Positions 23,852 to 37,100 of a DNA stretch of 64,000 nucleotides are shown in pieces. The stretch is from Branchiostoma floridae (taxonomy: Eukaryota > Chordata > Leptocardii > Amphioxiformes > Branchiostomatidae), in NCBI RefSeq assembly GCF_000003815.2, contig NC_049990.1, positions 9,002,290-9,066,289 of the forward strand. The letters are read 5' to 3'. Each line of letters begins with the position of its first letter. The stretch's first letter is position 1. Below the pieces are notes generated by a model, which ran no database searches, was not told the DNA's origin, and worked only from the letters and a program-made list of their open reading frames with translations. The position numbers were made by a program, and so were the translations under genes.

Positions 23852-25649
23852 CCTAAAACTGTAGTAAGAGAATAAAACAAAATGTCAGGACACGTCAAAC
23901 GTAGACAGTTACTGGACACGTTCTCTTGGGCACACTACGATGCGAGCACAAGTTTAAACATATAATGGCAATGACTTGAATGACAAAACATGAATCATAG
24001 CCAAAAAAATGCAATGTTTACATTGACTTAGTTGTTGAATGTTGGTGATAGTTAGAGGGTACAACAATCGGGCGTTACCATACATGTATGCATAACATGA
24101 TCCTCCTGTTATAAATGAGATTGGATGACATGGTTTACCTCCCCGAATGTACTATACATCATGTTCTAAACCTACATGTAAATATTTCTAATGTCAATCA
24201 TCACTGCTTATCAACCAATATGAAGTATGAAAAGCAAAACTCGGCACCAATTACTAATAGAATGATTGACAATGAATGTATTTAGCTGGTTTTACTAATA
24301 TCAAATGATATGTTTTGACCTGGTTCAGCATTTAGGAACATCCTTGTAAAGCATACATGTACACATGCACAAGAGAAAACTGTCAGTGCTAGACACCTTG
24401 CATAACCCACATATACACACATACATACACGCGCACACATAAACAGATATACACAACCGAATGATAGATTTTCGCAGCTCAATCAGTTAGACTCTGACAG
24501 TTATAAATTACCTCGTGAAAGGTCATACATAAAAGGGAAATATTAAGTACCTTAATTCTTTTTAGTAGTAGCTGTTTATGATCGTTTTTTTATGAAATTG
24601 AATCTTGGTCACTCTAGTGATTAGGCTCTGTGATAAACCATAAGCAATGCGTTACCGTATTATGTCATATGCCAAATGTCGCAGTTTGAATTCGAGGCTA
24701 TGTGAATGGACACCAAATGTTTAATGTCACACATCACAAACACCAAGAACCATCGTTGTTTCACTATGTACTTACGGCAAAACTGATAGGACTCTACCTA
24801 GTAGGCCCATCATACTTTTGTTTGATGTCAAAGATTCTTAATTATGACAGATTACTCACCTTGTACTGTTTGGACGAGCTGCTCATCAACCGTTACCCAC
24901 TAGTGCCGGCTTAGCACGATTACGTTTTACCAGCTTGTTGACACAAGCGACAGGTGAAAGAAATACGATCTTGTGTCTACCGTTTCGCTTGATGCTTTAT
25001 ACGGTGATCGATATGTCCCCTTCTATTCACAACGGCAAGAGAATTGTTTACTCAGTGTAACAGTGATACGACTGGGAGAAAAGTGATAATATGAGGTAGA
25101 CATATACGCGAGTGTAGGGTTTTACGTCTCTCAACTGGGGTTACTATGATATCTGTGTTGTAGTTTGCAAAGTGATTACTCGAAGAAGACAACTACACAA
25201 AAGAGTTCCGTTTCTTTTAATGACACACTGACGTAAAGAGGTCACATATCCATATCAACAGGTGGTTTGATAAAGATTATATTTTGCTTTCAGATGTACA
25301 CAGTACAGTTCTTTTTTCACGCATTGTATATTTCATCAAATGCAACGGATATAGCTTACCATTTTGTAAATCTATGCATAGATTTATCTGAGTGTGCTAA
25401 GGTCTTGTCAAATTTACCTTGTTATGATTTTTCTTAATCCTTTTATATCACCTGAAATTAGATAGAATTTCCCTCGGGAAATTGGATCCAATGCCATGAA
25501 TAGCGCTGGTCCATACCGAGTTGGAAATTCAGTCATAACCTTATAGTTATTTTCTGAAAATGGATATACTTTTCATGGCAATTACGAAGTACTACTGCAT
25601 AAACGTATTGGATGGTACAAGCATATGTAGACCTCTCAAGTATTCAGTT
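23852..25649. other. Spacer between the D8C gene and the small membrane protein gene at 25650
   Basis: About 1.8 kb, mostly AT-rich, with a likely 5' UTR exon of the D8C gene ending at 24860 and an ACACACA-rich patch (24405-24450). I see no further coding exon. Confidence 0.5.
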
Positions 25650-26983
25650 TTACGTGGAGACGCTTGTGAGACGAGCAAGAGTTCTTGGAGATTGTTGAGG
25701 ACTGGGTTGTTCCTCCATCTGAATGTATTCAAAGTTGTTCAGAGCGATCGGGTGGCCATCGGGCGAGGCTCCCAACTCGTCGTGGTGCTCGGCTGTTCGG
25801 TTTTGTTCGGGCACCTCGTACTGGTTGTCGCGACGCATTCGGCGGTTTTCGTGACGGCGCTTCGCCCATGCCATCCACATCCCTAACCCCAGCACAACAC
25901 AGGCTACCGTAGGGAATATCACTTTAGTGCCGTATGATGCCCATCCATTGTAGTGGTACGGTACTGTAAGAAAGAAATACATATTACAAAATGCATGTAA
26001 CTCCATGAGTTGTACCTGTAGTCAAAACTGTACGTGTGACCGCATGTACCTCTACTTGGGCTAACACCTCACCAATGTGACCACGCCTATTAGATAATTT
26101 TTCGTTTTGACACAAATATTAATAATCCTGTGTGTAATGACCAGCTGTCCACTTCTCACACATAAGACGTACTGTAAGTATATTGTCGCTTTTACACAAT
26201 ATTTTATACAATATGTATCAACAAATATGAGTATTTGTTACATACTCATTTACATAAACCCTTAATTTTTTTTAATGACGGTTTGTGAAAGTGTCAATAA
26301 AAACCAAACATCAATTAGCTATATCAACAGTGCAGTTATTTTAATGCAAATTATGAATATCAATCTATCACTAGTTGACAATACTTCATAACAAGGAACA
26401 GCAGGTAGATCACGGTGTCCGATTCCTTTTGTGGTCCTTTCAACCGAGACGGAAACAAAGACTCGCCTATTGCGTTACCTTCAGTTGTATTGGTGCTTAT
26501 GGCTGTAGTATTTGGTCCTGCCAATGTTGTCTCCATCCCTTCTGGCAAACAGCTTGCAATATTTAGGAAACCTGTAAAATTCAAGATTGTTCAAATTTAC
26601 TATTCAATTTTTAAACTGCCACAGTAATATCTACATTCAATGAAATATGATAATTCAGATGTACAGTTGAACATAAGCTATGACTGACAGGTATATTTAC
26701 CAGTTTTCGTTATGATTTGACTGTACATTTTGATGTGTTTTCAACTGGTTTGGCGAAGTAGGAAAGAAACAACTTAGGTAAAGTAGCTACAACCCATCAC
26801 ATACACTAGCCGTCCAAACGCTCAACAACAAGACGTTGTACAACAGGATTTTATGCTATGAGCTAACACGTTTCTTAGCTGACGAAGCTATCAGTAGTTT
26901 TGCGTATACTTACCCAGCAAAAATGGCAAGTTCATCATGATTGCCCATCTACATCTAAACGATTTTAGTAGTCTGAAGTCCAT
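25650..26983 (-). CDS. Small type I membrane protein with stalk-only ectodomain and YxxM tail
   Basis: Three exons on the minus strand: 26914-26983 (N-terminal signal, hydrophobic end MMNLPFLLG), 26479-26571 (31-residue stalk rich in Thr and Asn with several N-glycosylation sites: NTTAISTNTT) and 25650-25963 (membrane segment, tail, stop TAA), 158 residues. Transmembrane segment about residues 68-88 (VIFPTVACVVLGLGMWMAW) followed by AKRRHENRRMRR. The tail carries NQYEVPEQ and NFEYIQM, the latter a YxxM motif of the type bound by PI3-kinase SH2 domains when phosphorylated. Both introns are phase 1. I do not recognise a named family. Its exon layout matches the gene at 28049. The extracellular part is only about 40 residues. 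Confidence 0.7.
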
Positions 26984-28048
26984 CTCTCCTCGAAGATATC
27001 AACGATTATCAGCATGAAAACTCTGTTGAGTTGCTTGCAGTCACTGTATCACGTCTGGAGTCATGACTTTGTGGTGGGTATTGAAACATTACCTAGCTCT
27101 GTTGTGTTATGCTGGGTGTAAAATGTCTTTTGTGTTGTGGTGAAAGGAAGTCTGGTGGTTCTATCACACCCATTGCGTGTATAAGCCAGGTCAAGTTAGC
27201 AAAACGTGACAGCACGGGTTTGTCAATATAGCTTCATGATGCGTTTCTAAAGACAAGAAACAACTGTATTGAAATTTTGCAGTCACAGAAAGAAAGAGGC
27301 ACCAGTATCTACTACAACTCGCTGAAAGAAGACATACATGCAATAGTAAGCTTTTAAACATTACTGTTACACATTTATTTGAAACACAATGATAGAAACA
27401 ACGACATCATAAAACAATTGCGCCAAGTACCAATCATTCGGTATATCCAGAAAATATACCGCTAACGGTAGCACCAGTCCATGACACTAAGGTTATCTCA
27501 ACATGGGCTTTTCTTTCGGCAAAGTCCTCTGCCATTATGCACCCAGTATACACGTGCGTTACATTCATACAGTGGGTAGTGTCTTACAAACAAGCAATAG
27601 ACATACAATATCTTACTTTGTAACCAGCAATATATTCTTGCAAGATATCTTTAGACAAATTTAAATACTTCAACATAAAAGCCATCAAAGACCACGACCT
27701 GCATGATCCACCATGTATTACAAAAACGCGACAACAAACCAATAACTTCTGTTACAGTGCCAGATACCATTTAATGTTTAACGCCTTAAGGCCTGCCAGG
27801 GTATATAATGAATGAATGAATGACCTTTATTGTACATTTGTGCTCAAACAAGCTAATGCATCCAAATTATCCAGTTGCGCAAAACTATTCCATTAAGGAA
27901 AATCATCTCTCAAGTGCTTCTTCGCTGTACTGCAAGTTCTTTGAAACGGGTTCACTGTACGTGTAGTTGTATGTTCTCTTTCTACGGGTCTGATGCCCGT
28001 AAATTAAGACTTAAATAAACTCAGATAAATACTAATGACTTCTTGGAA
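26984..28048. other. Spacer between two small membrane protein genes
   Basis: About 1 kb, AT-rich. At 27809-27860 an ATGA run joined to 'cctttattgtacatttgtgctc' repeats the LINE-like tail found at 6720 and 15395. Its TTTATT (27826-27831, AATAAA on the minus strand) could serve as the poly(A) signal of the gene ending at 28049. Nothing else is evident. Confidence 0.5.
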
Positions 28049-30014
28049 TCATCCTCTGTCATCCTCTGGAATTTCTATCGGGTAAAACTCGTTCATGAGC
28101 TCTTCGTTCGGACTCGGTGACGAGGTGTGAAGTTCGTGGTAAACCGTGGGATCCTCAGCGTCACCTTCTACCAATCTGATCGGCAGTCCAGACAACTGTT
28201 CGCTCTCGGGACTACTGGAGATGAAGCCCGGGTTCTGTAGTACCGTGGACAGGTCCTCAGTCCCCGCGGGGGGACGCGCGACTTGGCCGTTAGGTCGGCC
28301 TGGAAGTCCCCGGCGACTTCTGCGCCACATCAGCCAGATGGCAACGGCGGCAGCAACGACGAGCACGGACACCACGATGAGGATGATCATCCGACTGGTG
28401 CTCTCTGCATCGAGCGCTGTCAGTGGTTCTGTGGATGTGGGGAAAACAAACAGGGTGCCAATTTATCACGTTTTGAAGCGACGTTTGCATCATGTAGTTG
28501 TGTAATATTAGTATTTTATCGGAGTATGTTTATAGCCCAAAGCTATAAGACACGGTATCATGTAGTTGTATAATACTAGTTTTTTAGTAGGTAGTGTACA
28601 TGTACATGTGTTGCAATGTTTGTGATTCAGCAAAAGCTTTGAATTATCTTTGCATTTTTTGTTTCTCTCATGTACATTGCACATGTATTAGCAACCCAAA
28701 GAAGTTTAATGAAACATTTAGAATAAAATCAGTAATGAATTCGAAAAACAGGTGAATATTTACAGCACTTGCGTAGGAGGAAATATGTTAAGAAACATAT
28801 CTTCACCTGAGCTTGTGGAGTTTGTAACCGTTGTATTTGGTGTTGATACGTTTGTAACTGCTGTGACGTTGTCCAGGTATCTTGATCCCGTTGTCAGTAT
28901 AGCTGCTGCTGTAGACGTAGATTGTCCTCTTACCTGGAAAACTGGAAACCATGGTGTTACATATACAGTTTATCTTCATTAACAACCCACTATCCTACAT
29001 TTTATTCTTGAGAAAAGTGATTTTACAAGGGGCATGCATAACTTTGGGGTACGATTGATTTTATTGTCGACTCTACGTTTTATGGAAAAAAAATATGGAG
29101 AAAGAATATTCCATCAAGTCTATAGTGCCAGTATCAAGTAACCGGTGTATAACTACCGTTTATTTCAGCAACAACCTGACTTGTGGACACGCCTTTTGCT
29201 TTGCCTACGGCTGCTTGTATCAGTGTTTACCACCTGTCACACCTTCCGTCTTTACGTTCTAGCTCTGATAAGTGCTGTTGAAAACTATCTTCACTTGTTG
29301 CTAAATTGTATTTTCCCTATTCAAGCTTCACCTGTTTAAAAAACAACGATGTGTTTGTTGTTTCTTTAAAGTCAGACATGGATAATGAAAAATTGGTTAG
29401 CGTATCGCCAGTCTATTATACCATGCTGCCAGCGCGAAAGGGTAAACATTTACAGAATACACACAGAGCTATGGACCATCAAGAGTCGCTGGAATTTGCT
29501 TCTTGTAGCTAGGTAGCTGGATATATGGGGCTTGTGGACTTCTTAGCACACGGGATGTAACTGTGGATAGAGTGGGTCTACGTCACAGCACTTGAAAAAA
29601 AGACTGTGTTAACCCTTGAACAGGTGGTTCATGGGAGTGGGGGGGGGGGGGGGGTCATGGTCATGAAACATATGCATGAAAAAAAGTAGGCCTCCGTTAC
29701 AGATCATGTGAACATAAATATATAACAAAATTGTGGGTACAGAACAGAAAATTTGTGGGAAATATGGATAATCTACTTTTGTCAGTGACTTAACAGGCCT
29801 AGAGGCGGGGAATGATTTTCTCCCTAACCTTAAATAGCAGTGTCAGATTCTACACGATTTATTACCTTATAACCTTCATTACCTTATAACATTGATATAT
29901 TGTAAAAGTACATGTACAGGTACTTGTTACAACCAACTTAAATACAACAGTGTACGCTGTCTTACCGGCAAGTACGTTGACAAACAGGAAGCTAGAGGCC
30001 TTGAAGTTGAACAT
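28049..30014 (-). CDS. Small type I membrane protein, stalk-only, second copy of the layout
   Basis: Three exons on the minus strand: 29966-30014 (signal MFNFKASSFLFVNVLAG), 28807-28926 (40-residue Ser/Thr/Asn-rich stalk, e.g. NVTAVTNVSTPNTTVTNSTS) and 28049-28428 (membrane segment, tail, TGA), 182 residues. Transmembrane segment about 70-92 (MIILIVVSVLVVAAAVAIWL) followed by MWRRSRR. The tail has a QNPGF motif, TVYHEL and an acidic end PEDDRG. The introns are phase 1. The stalk exon has two candidate acceptors 7 nt apart (28933 and 28926). Only the one at 28926 keeps the frame into exon 3, so I chose it. I recognise no named family. The architecture equals that of the 25650 gene although the sequences differ widely. 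Confidence 0.68.
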
Positions 30015-31155
30015 GGTTGCCCACTCGACTCACGTCAGTTGAACTTTGGTCAACACTGTCCGGAACCTTGACGTTGGATTATGATGCGACCCTACATGAC
30101 TTTCTATCGCCATCATGCTTGACAGGCGTTTCATGGCATGATTTTCGTGTTTTGGTGTGAGAGTCAAAGTAAACGTGCCCCCCTCCCACACCTTTGGTGC
30201 GACATACAATAGTAGCGAAGGCGACGGTGGTTACGTCAGGGGTCAGTGAAAGTCTCTTTGCGTCGGTAAATATTGACATTGGGTGTTGACTGTTTCACCG
30301 CCACTCACCTATGATTTGTTGACGTGGGCAGGGTGGGGGTGGCAGGTGTGTTGTTGAGATGGGGTTTTCTAGAAGGAAAGTGTTTTACCTCCTTGAAAAA
30401 TCGAGGTCTGGGTGATGCCTGGGTATGACAGTATATCTCAAGAACCACTGGATGGATTGTATCCGAATCTCATGGTATTTAGTAGGTGGGTAGGTAGGTG
30501 GGGTGATCCCGTCGTTGAAGGTCTATTTTGGGCCACCTGGTGGTTGACATTTGTACTGCAGCAGCATTTTTGCCATATCTTTGGTCCTTGACGTGCTGTG
30601 ATATTGTTTTAGACAAGAAAAGAACACTTCATTCGTCCGGCATATGTGCTTTAATACTAATATGGCCAATATGGCCAATTCCAAGAAAAGAGGATCTCCT
30701 AAAAATCCGAAATTTCGGATTGTCGGTCACCTTTTAAAAACACGCACAAATATAGCTTTCTACTCCATGTTTTTCATTGGGCAGGGTACTAATTTCCATC
30801 TTATATGTCCCTCTAGTAGATATAAGAAAACAATGCACTAACAGATTGATTATACGTTCGCTTTTCTCTGATTAATTGAAAGGAAAACAACAAAACTGAG
30901 AACAGAATTTGAAGATGTTTACTCTGTTCATTGTTGGTCAACAACCCTTAACATGCGGAACGAGAACTGGACAGCCATCTTTCCAAGAAGGAATCATTCT
31001 CTTCAAATAAACACCGTATTCAACATACGGGAAGACTTCCTGATATCTAAATACCGTGAAAAGACGTGGGACTACATCATGACATTGCCTGTCTGTCGGC
31101 TCTGCGCTTCACACCCAGCTTTCGTGTCTCGGGAAGAACTTCTGCAACGTCAACG
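30015..31155. other. Divergent spacer between the small membrane protein and the SRCR receptor
   Basis: Head-to-head 1.1 kb between signal-peptide exons on opposite strands, so a shared promoter region is possible. It contains a fragment of the dispersed repeat (about 30385-30570, with 'tatctcaagaaccactggatgg'). No TATA box or CpG-rich core stands out. Confidence 0.45.
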
Positions 31156-34100
31156 ATGTTAATCTTTAACACGGCGATTTTCGTGTGCTGTTTGTCGGGT
31201 ATGTAAAGGTTAATCTTCTAGAAGTTGGAACTGTTTATATTTTACAAATAACGTACATGATTTTGTCCATTCGTTATGACCGAGAGTTTAAGTTTTAGAT
31301 GACAATTTTTAGGCAGGGTAGTCATCAACATTATCAGTTTGTTTTCTTAGATCTAGATCGTTAATTTTGCATCGTACTACCAGTTTGTAAGTTACCATTG
31401 GACACGAGGTGAATTTGAAATTACGACATGTACTTGTTAGAGCGTAAATGTACAATAATGGTATTTCATTCATTCATGAAATATTGCATATAAAATATGT
31501 ATATAATATGTAACTTAACGCAACAGTAACTATATGTCTTCATGAACAATCGTTTCTACAAAATTCTTTATTGTTATAGACATCAAACGAAAAAAGATAG
31601 CACATTACCCTAGCAATCAGCTTGGAAATAAAAGATATTGGTAATACTAGTATACTTCGGAATGGTGTCAAAATAATGGCGTCATACAGAAAAAATCATT
31701 GTCGAAAATACTGGTGGAGCGTGAAAAAAATCAGAAAAAAATAAGCAGATACCCCTTGTGCAGATCTGATAAGAAACGTCCCCTGAAACTTCCAGCTGCT
31801 TGTATGAATTTTGTTTTTCGTTCTTGTTGAGTGCATCCGCGGTTCCTCTTCTCGTTGTGACACTTACATCCCACCAGTGTTTATGTAGCAATGTTCTGCT
31901 TCCGACATTTAATGTATGCACACGTGAAACCAGATTGTACAAAAACACTTGGGCAATTTCAAAAGCATTTGTTCGTTTTACCATGTTCTGTTCAATCAGT
32001 TGTTCAACATTCATGACCACAACTTTTTTTCGCACGCTCGTATCAGTTTTTTTCTGCCCATAGTGTGTCATCCATATAATCAAGACAGAATGGCCTTACA
32101 CGTATCTATGGCTCACCCACTGTCACGTTTCACTTCTCTAACTTGTACAAATGCATTCGTCTCTTTCATCAGCTGTTGTTTACTCCAATGAGGACTTCAT
32201 TCTGGTCACCGATACCCAAATGAATAGCATTTACCAAGTAAACGTCACTTCCGGACAAAAGACGTCACTTACGGTCGGCAACGTATCCCGTCCCTTTGCT
32301 CTGGATTACGACTTCAGGAACGACTACATCTACTGGACTGGGGATGGCAAGATACTGCAGTCCCACAGAAACGGGACCGGCAGAAGGGAGCTTCTAGATA
32401 CAAACATTACAGGTACAGGCTCTGATACAAGTACAAAATGAACCGGCTCCTTGGTGCTGAAATGCCATCTCTTGCAATCATTTTTATGAACCTAAGTCAA
32501 TCCTTAGCGTAACCCCTTTCATATATTTCGAACCTTTCCACGACTTTGCTCCCAACAACTCCTAGAACATAGCCTAACCTAGAATCCAAAAATAGCCTAG
32601 CACCCATACTGCTATGGTCGCATCCAAGCAGAATATGTCTTTCCCTACTGTGATTTTTTCATACTTATCATCGTCTGGCGCCAACTAACTTCCAATCATA
32701 TAAGACCTTGCCCACGACCAAGTCCCAACCATGGTCTGGAGTTCATGGTCAGCTTTGTGTGACTGCATGCTCACTATTGCTTCTTCACAGTTCATAACAG
32801 GTTCCATTGTTTTAATATTGAAAGTTAGTGAGCATGGTAAGGAATCACTGAAAACCACAAAGGTACCGTAAGACACTGCATGTAGGTACATATTCTGTGT
32901 TACATTTCCAAAGCTGGAGGACTTGCCCTTGATCTTGCTGGCCATAACATCTTCTGGACCGACATCGGGAGGAAGACCATCTCAGCAGCTCGGATAGACG
33001 GGAGCTACCAGAGAACCCTCATCTCCGCTGACCTGGATAGACCCCGAGCTATCGTCTTACAACCATCCAACGGGTAAAACTAGATCACTGTTCTTTCATG
33101 GGTACCAAACAATCTCCAACATGATCAGTGATCATGTTAAGAACGTTAGTTGATCTGTAGACATAATTAAATAAAAGGAACTTCAAGGACATTTGAGTAG
33201 CATAACTGCATATCATCTTAGAAGATCTGCGAAGATCAGACTGAAAGGATGTCGGAAATCAAAGCTACCAGTTGGCGGAAGTTCAAAATTTATTTCGATT
33301 TCTTCCAGTTTTCTAGAAGCAACTTTATTACAGATGCAGACCAAACTTACCACAAGGGGGGGGGGGTGCTGCGGGGTGGGGTGGGTACAGGAAAGTGCAG
33401 TGCAAACATGAACATGATAATGATTTGATTGCGCAACAATTTTTAAGACACAAAGAATGGCAAATTCTAATACATAATTCCAACAATTTCAGGAAACCAC
33501 ACAGTCACTACTCTACAAGAGTACTCTACGACGAAGAATAATAGTACTTTTGCAATCTTCCATAGGAATTCCGTACACAGGCTGTTCCAACATTAACATT
33601 AACAATAATTATACCACCGCCATATGTTGTGTTCCAGGTACATGTACTGGACAGATTGTGGACACGAACCGAAGATAAAGCGAGCTGCGATGGACGGTAC
33701 CGGCAGGACAACCCTCATCAACACACGCCTGGGGAAACCCACCGGTCTGGCGATCGACTTCAAGGGTATGTTCTGTCATTTGATAAAATCTAGGGAACCT
33801 TATATCACTTAGTAGCCTACATTTCATGTTTACACAAGAGGCTTCGACTGCACAGAGTCTAACGAAGTGTTAAGATAAAGAAAAAATTTGTTGCGTTTTG
33901 TGTGTTTAGATCATACTTCTAAACCAAGTACCATGTTCCATTAAGGGTGACATAAACACAATTTTAATTTGGTTGCTGTACGGTCGTTCAGCGATCACTG
34001 TCTAGCGCAAAGGGGATCGTAATGTTTATGATACGTAAAGTTCCCATCGATATTATGAAATATTTCTAAATTTCTAACTAAATGATTGGATTATGTTACG

Positions 34101-37100
34101 GGTGAAATAAACAAAATAATTTTCGAGGTTACTAACTACGATGGCCAATAGTCGAAACTACTAACTTACAATGCCAATAATAGTCGAAACTACTAACTAA
34201 GATAGCAAATAGTCTATCAAGATGAATGACGGTTCGCTTCCTTCCTATATTAGAACACGTGCTGTATTGGTGTGATGCCGGAGACCCATACCACAGGCTG
34301 GAGAAATCGGATCTCCTCGGCAATAATCGTCGGGTTGTCGTTTCGTACCCGAACACTCAGTTCCTAGGCATTGCAGTCGACGACGGCAACATCTACTGGA
34401 CGGCGAAGTATGTGATAACGTTAGCAAGGTGAGTGATATGCTTCCCACCAGACTAAAAAAGCACACACGAGTACAGATTTGCAAAGTAACTTGTTTCGTG
34501 CAAAAAGATGTTGAGAAACCCTTCCGCTAAGACGTCACCTTCTGACATCATCACAGTCGTTTGCGACAAGAACTATCTTCATCATAGAAGTTAAGAAGTT
34601 AAACTGTTCATATAAAACTGTTGATAAGTTTAATATTTTTTTCGCGATATTGTTCTCACCAGAACATCGGAGGCGAACACGGGACTTCGCGTTGCCATAG
34701 GGAGTGGGTACGGTGTACTGAATGGCATTCATCTGCATAAACATGGCGTCTCCACTGACGTTACCAACGGTACTTGTTCTTTTTTAATGTCTTCCGGATC
34801 CATCATGATTAGGAATCTTGCATTGAATGAGACTGGTGAAAACAATAGAGACTATTGTTTTGGCTTTTGCATGGAAACATTAATATTATATACGTTAGTA
34901 GGAAGCAGCTGTAAATTATGTTTATTGAACATCCTTCTTCAGCGAACGTAGCTCATTCACATTTGTACCCAGAAGTTGGTATCGGCCCCCGTCGCGTCTG
35001 AGTGGCAACACCATTGTAAACAGGATAGTAATGCGTTGCTTTTGCATCTTTTAGAATATATGGTATACTGCCTGTCTTAGACGCATAACGCATTACGTAT
35101 ACGTTACGTCCATGTTACACAGCTTGTTCCTCGTACAATGGTGGATGCCACCATCTGTGCCTGGTTCTTCCCGGAGGGAGGACGTGTGCTTGTCGTGACG
35201 GCTGGGTGCTCAGGGACGATGAATCTACCTGCACCCCTCCCGGTGAGTGTAAAGACTGTAAAAAAGTCTCAGTCTGACAAAAATCATTGTCTCACATAAT
35301 CTTTTAGTCTAAATCGTGAGGTAGATTATAGGTTCATTTCTTCACGGTCAATACATAATTTGTAAGATATGTGAAACAACATGTTCTCATAGACGTGCAA
35401 ACTAATGTTGCAGTCTGTTTCAAACTAGCTATAACCTATAGAGACACTTTTGTTATACCTTGCCCTATTTCTCTCTTGCTCGCAGATGTCCGTCTGGTTG
35501 GTGGAAGTAGCCATCACGAGGGGAGGGTAGAAATTCGGCACCACCAGGAATGGAGGACAGTCTGTGACGACAAGTGGAACAACGACAGCGCACGTGTAGT
35601 ATGTCGTCAGTTGGGGTATCCAGATGCCGCGGAGGCAAAAGGAGGGGCCTATTTTGGTCAGGGATCGGGCACTATTGGACTAGACGATGTGCAGTGTACT
35701 GGAAATGAAACAAACTTATTTGAATGCGAACATAGAGGTTGGGGCGTGAGTAACTGTGGGCACCAAGAGGACGCGGGAGTTATTTGCTTGTTGGGTACGT
35801 CAATTGTTCTATTCTTTACTTCTTGATTGTAAAGCATATCTACTGTGAACCTTATACTTCACAATAATGGTCTTTTTTGTTACTCCATTTCATTTTTATA
35901 TCTGAAACATGTCTTCCAAGATGCATTCACTTGAATTCAATCTTTAACCTGCCAACATGGCGGACACTAAATTACGTCATAGTCACGTGACTGTAAATTC
36001 CTACAGATGTTCGTTTGGTGCGAGGAGGCTCTGCGTACCAAGGACGAGTCGAAGTCTTACACGACGGGGTCTGGGGCACGGTTTGCGATCGCGGCTGGGA
36101 CTTGAGAGATGCAGACGTGGTCTGCCGTCACCTGGGGTACCTGGAGGCGGCGACGGCCGTAAAGGCGGCGGCGTTTGGCCAAGGCACGGGGCCGATCTGG
36201 GTGGACGACGCGACCTGCACTGGGTACGAGACCAGCCTGAACAAATGTGGACACGCAGGGTGGAACACGAGCTACTGCCATCACAGTCAGGATGCTGGTG
36301 TCGTCTGTCAGTTGCTAGGTAACGTCTGTCAGTTGCTAGGTAACGTCTGTCAGTTGCTTGGTAACGTCTATCAGTTGCTAGGTAACGTCTATCCGTTGCT
36401 TGGCAACGTCAGTAGTTGCTAGGTAAATGCTTGTCAGTTTCAAGGTACGTCTGTCAGTTTACATTACGCCTGTAGCTTGTGTTGGTTTAGACACAATCAG
36501 TCTAAATTTCTAGACCTCTGTTCCTTTGAATACTGTACTAGGAAAAAGGTGTTGTGAATTAACTTAATTTTGATACCCTTATCGTTAGCTGTTCGTCTTG
36601 TCGACGGGAACAGTCCTAACGAGGGTCGGGTAGAGGTGTTCTACCAGGGCAAATGGGGGACGGTCTGCGACGACGGCTGGGACCTGAAGGATGCCAGCGT
36701 CGTCTGCCGTCGCCTAGGTTACCCGAACGCAACTTCGGCTTTAGACCGGGCTCACTTTGGCGAGGGTTCGGGACCCATCTGGCTGGACGATCTGGTCTGC
36801 GAGGGCGACGAAAGCGGGCTGTCGGAGTGCGGTCACAGTGGACTAGGTGTGGTGAATTGTGGGCACCACGAGGATGCAGGAGTAGTATGTGCGCCACCTA
36901 GCGAATTGACAAGGACGACAGCGGCAACAACTTCCACCACTCCGGATACAACAACTTTCACCATTCCAGGTAAACCAAGTCTTTCCCTTGCTAATGGCCT
37001 GGTATTTAGCCCTATTCACTCTCCGTGCATGGAAGGCCTATATAATTCTGTGACAGGCACCAGGTATCTGAATGCGGATGGATACCAACTACATGTATCT

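Noticed and set aside
26360..26400. Extension of the 25650-gene stalk exon through its donor (frame stays open to about 26360)
   Set aside because: The donor GAAG|GTAACG at 26479/26478 joins in phase to the membrane exon. Read-through would add a hydrophobic stretch and a stop without a tail.
36303..36475. CRISPR-like array
   Set aside because: Direct tandem repeats without spacers, in a eukaryotic exon-intron context. It is a minisatellite.
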